Part shown: positions 59,930-61,482 of the stretch, piece by piece | Numbering within the stretch: position 1 is the first letter of the stretch | How the letters are laid out: each line of letters opens with the position of its first letter | Assembly: GCA_012840465.1 (NCBI GenBank) | Contig: DULJ01000075.1 | Location: 1-61,482 of the forward strand | Direction: 5' to 3' | Length of the DNA stretch: 61,482 nt | Origin: Caryophanales bacterium | Lineage (GTDB): Bacteria; Bacillota; Bacilli; Bacillales; Bacillaceae_J | The notes under the pieces: generated by a model | Databases searched by the model: none | What the model saw: the letters and a program-made list of their open reading frames with translations, nothing else | What the model was told of the DNA's origin: nothing | Position numbers and translations under genes: made by a program

Positions 59930-60466
59930 TTAATAATAAGGTGCGATCATAATGTAAACCAATACACCCGTTAAGCTTACATACAACCATATTGGCATCG
60001 TCCAGCGTGCAATCTTGCGATGTTTTTCGACCTTCATATTCAAGCCTCTGGTAACTGTGACTAATGCCAACGGAACAATGGCTGCCGATAACACGATATG
60101 GGTTAAAAGTATAAAATAATACACATATCGCATTGCTCCCTCCCCACCAAAAGCGGTCGATTCCGCCATTCCATGATAGGCTACGTATGAAACTAAAAAT
60201 AGGGCAGTGGTTACAAATGCAGAAAAAATAAAGCGCTTATGAAGCTTAATATTTTTTTGTTTAATCATTACTAAAGCTGCCACTAAAAATACAAACGTAA
60301 AGCTGTTGAACACGGCATTCAAAAACGGTAAAATCGTTAAATCAACATCGCTTAATGTTTCATATTTGGGCATAAAATACAGAAAAGCTACAAGTGCATT
60401 GATTACAATTGTCAATATTACAATGATAGGTGTGAAATTGCGTTCTTTAACAGAATGGTCATTCAT
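59930..60466 (-). CDS. DUF420 membrane protein, YozB-like
   Basis: Protein of 178 aa with five helices. Hallmarks of DUF420: YFMPKYETLSDVDLTILPFLNAVFN (in part) after helix 1, KLHKRFIFSAFVTTALFLVSY, and HIVLSAAIVPLALVT, HRKIARWTMPIWLYVS. The conserved His residues resemble haem/copper ligands of Cox-assembly relatives, and the family often sits with cytochrome oxidase or haem genes. Function is not established. Confidence 0.88.
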   Translation of the reverse strand: MNDHSVKERNFTPIIVILTIVINALVAFLYFMPKYETLSDVDLTILPFLNAVFNSFTFVFLVAALVMIKQKNIKLHKRFIFSAFVTTALFLVSYVAYHGMAESTAFGGEGAMRYVYYFILLTHIVLSAAIVPLALVTVTRGLNMKVEKHRKIARWTMPIWLYVSLTGVLVYIMIAPYY

Positions 60467-60817
60467 TCCCCGTTCAACCCCTCTTAATTTTCCTTATCTA
60501 CTCTATCTTAATTCTTATTCTATTATAGACTATTTAAGAGTAAATACCGACTTTTAAAGCAAAATCGTCATAGTTTTGACACAAAGTCTATTTATTATAC
60601 TTTTAAATATGTTTTTATTATAAGGGTTTGAGGCGAATAATTCCACCTTTTCATTTTTTATAGTACATTATGACTAGTTTTGTCGAAGCTATTATATTAA
60701 ATTTCAAAATATGTAATAATAGATTTATAATAGAGATACAGTATATTAATAGAGTGTTTTCAGCATTTGTTGTAAGGATTTTTTTAATATTTTTTGGAAT
60801 TGCGGGGAGAAGAACAA
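60467..60817. other. gene-free gap with divergent promoters
   Basis: No coding region. The right half holds the Spo0A box and a promoter for the Spo0E-like gene. The left half is AT-rich and should hold the yozB promoter (minus strand); I see no clear -35/-10 pair there. Nothing else stands out. Confidence 0.5.
60678..60731 (+). promoter_or_regulatory. Spo0A box and SigA-type promoter of the Spo0E-like gene
   Basis: TTTTGTCGAAG at 60678-60688 is a perfect match to the Spo0A-binding consensus (TGTCGAA core). A promoter TTCAAA (60703-60708), 17-nt spacer, TATAAT (60726-60731) follows. The box lies about 15 nt before the -35. Spo0A~P could thus control a phosphatase that removes its own phosphate. 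Confidence 0.7.
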
Positions 60818-61000
60818 ATGAATAATGTAACAGGAAACGTTATGTTACTACAACAACAGATAGAAGCAAAAAGAAAACAAATGTTCAATTATGCAGCTGC
60901 TTATGGCATTAACAGCATGCTTACTTTACAATGCAGTCAAGAACTTGATATTTTATTGAATCGCTTAGATTATAAGTTGTATCATAAACAAACGGCTTGA
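60818..61000 (+). CDS. Spo0E-family aspartyl-phosphate phosphatase
   Basis: Protein of 60 aa from the ATG at 60818 (GGGGAG at a good distance; 60794 has none). Two helices: QQQIEAKRKQMFNYAAAYG and the family signature SQELDILLNRLDY near residue 39-51, matching SQELD of Spo0E/YnzD-type phosphatases. They dephosphorylate Spo0A~P and delay sporulation. Length 60 is normal for small Spo0E-like proteins. Followed by a terminator. Confidence 0.9.
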   Translation: MNNVTGNVMLLQQQIEAKRKQMFNYAAAYGINSMLTLQCSQELDILLNRLDYKLYHKQTA

Positions 61001-61007
61001 GGGACTG

Positions 61008-61057
61008 AAGAAAAAGTGTCTGGCATCGGTAAAAAATAATGCTGGACACTTTTTCTG
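61008..61057 (+). terminator. terminator of the Spo0E-like gene
   Basis: GAAAAAGTGTC(T)GGCAT and ATGCTGGACACTTTTTC arms with a loop of about 12 nt. Confidence 0.85.
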
Positions 61058-61090
61058 TGTGAGAGAGTCTCTCTCATCTAACTACTAAGT

Positions 61091-61342
61091 TTAATACCAA
61101 AGTCCACCGCCATAGAATGGCATTCCAAAGAATGGGGAGCCGAACCCACCACCATATGGGAATCCAAAGCCAAATGGTCTGCCGAAACCGTAACCAAAAC
61201 CAAACGGTCTACCATAAAACGGGCGTCCAAAGCCAAATGGTCTGCCAAAACCGTAGCCAAAACCAAACGGTCTGCCATAAAATGGTCTGCCAAATGGCCT
61301 ACCAAAACGTCTGCTGTCTATATTTAAAGGTGTACCTGCCAA
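61091..61342 (-). CDS. Gly/Phe/Arg/Pro-rich low-complexity protein
   Basis: A TTG at 61342 (MAGTPLNID) has AAAGGAGG exactly 7 nt before, giving an 83-aa protein; the frame to 61363 lacks a site. Residues about 12-60 are built from units of FGRPFYGRPFGFGYG (about 24 residues, two copies) and the C terminus is GGGFGSPFFGMPFYGGGLWY. No signal peptide. Such Gly/Phe/Tyr-rich proteins occur in spore coats and other outer layers, but I cannot name the family. It precedes the repeat element at the window edge. Confidence 0.6.
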   Translation of the reverse strand: MAGTPLNIDSRRFGRPFGRPFYGRPFGFGYGFGRPFGFGRPFYGRPFGFGYGFGRPFGFGFPYGGGFGSPFFGMPFYGGGLWY

Positions 61343-61365
61343 CGTAGTTCCTCCTTTTATCAAAT

Positions 61366-61482
61366 TCGCCTTGGCGTATTTGCGCCCAGATTTTTTAGGC
61401 CCACAGGACGTGGGTCACAAAGACGTTGCCACAGGATGTGGCGTTCTTAGTCTTTGATCTGCTCGAAAAGCTACCTTTTAAA
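61366..61482 (-). repeat. repeat element, second copy at the window edge
   Basis: Read on the minus strand from 61482 it starts TTTAAAAGGTAGCTTTTCGA and ends GCGCAAATACGCCAAGGCGA, matching both ends of the insertion in the FMN riboswitch. The centre has two hairpins, CGCCACATCCTGTGGC-type and CCCACGTCCTGTGGG. It may continue beyond the window. It stands upstream of the low-complexity protein gene. Confidence 0.8.

Noticed and set aside
61117-61347. Plus-strand Gln/Met/His/Cys-rich frame opposite the low-complexity protein
   Set aside because: It is a shadow of the repeat units in the other strand, without a ribosome site.
1-61482. CRISPR array, tRNA, rRNA, prophage or integrative element
   Set aside because: No regular spaced repeats, tRNA cloverleaf, integrase or phage structural genes seen; repeats are limited to those listed.

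Overview
The window reads as a low-GC, endospore-forming Bacillaceae chromosome, probably a facultatively anaerobic denitrifier of the Bacillus/Schinkia azotoformans type (genus is an inference). The grounds are strong AAGGAGG ribosome binding sites, SAM-I and FMN riboswitches, the B. subtilis-like yugO-pgi-yugJ-yugI-alaT-alaR gene order, kapB, a Spo0E-type phosphatase, and a Sec-type (clade II) nitrous oxide reductase operon with a membrane-anchored cytochrome c. No rRNA, tRNA or CRISPR array was seen.

Layout. 1-6.1 kb: a fragment resembling the end of ileS, a four-gene amino-acid (cystine-like) ABC importer, then a SAM riboswitch driving metI-metC. 6.1-11.7 kb: a small unknown protein, aspartase, and pyruvate phosphate dikinase with its regulatory kinase/phosphatase. 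11.8-18.7 kb: the nos operon on the minus strand (cytochrome c, nosZ, nosB-like, nosD, nosY, nosF, and a YtkA/SurA-like lipoprotein) behind a perfect FNR box, with a terminator-like hairpin between nosZ and nosB. 18.9-20.4 kb: a Sco copper chaperone and a DUF2935 protein. 20.6-26.5 kb: two divergent SAM riboswitches, one controlling an unusual crotonase plus CoA-transferase operon, the other a sulfonate/nitrate-type ABC importer. 26.6-29.4 kb: two exported surface proteins. 29.5-35.9 kb: the yug/ala block.

36-44.4 kb holds a second copper-handling locus: a hemerythrin-like protein, a two-component system, a beta-propeller lipoprotein, a broken IS200-type transposase, two NosL lipoproteins, and a second nosD-nosL-nosY-nosF operon without its own nosZ. 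It plausibly supplies the NosL that the first nos operon lacks. 44.5-46.2 kb: a YugE-like protein, a cyclophilin lipoprotein and kapB. 46.2-49.9 kb is an AT-rich accessory patch with small membrane proteins, a C39-like secreted protein, a 708-bp tandem duplication and an IS1380 remnant. 49.9-51.9 kb: azlCD and a TrmB-type regulator that share a 23-bp operator-like motif. 52-54.6 kb: a partner-switching module (PAS-PP2C phosphatase, two STAS proteins, one HATPase) with non-canonical key residues. 54.8-58.8 kb: an FMN riboswitch carrying an inserted repeat, then ribD-ribE-ribBA-ribH. 58.8-61.5 kb: a large hairpin, queF, small membrane proteins, a Spo0E-like gene behind a Spo0A box, a Gly/Phe-rich low-complexity protein, and a second copy of the riboswitch-inserted repeat at the window edge.

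How it fits together: the window joins sulfur metabolism (cystine-like import, MetI/MetC, sulfonate-type import, three SAM riboswitches in all), anaerobic N2O respiration with its copper supply (NosZ, NosD/Y/F, NosL, Sco), and Bacillus housekeeping and sporulation signalling. All functional calls were made by reading motifs and from memory of protein families; no database search was run.
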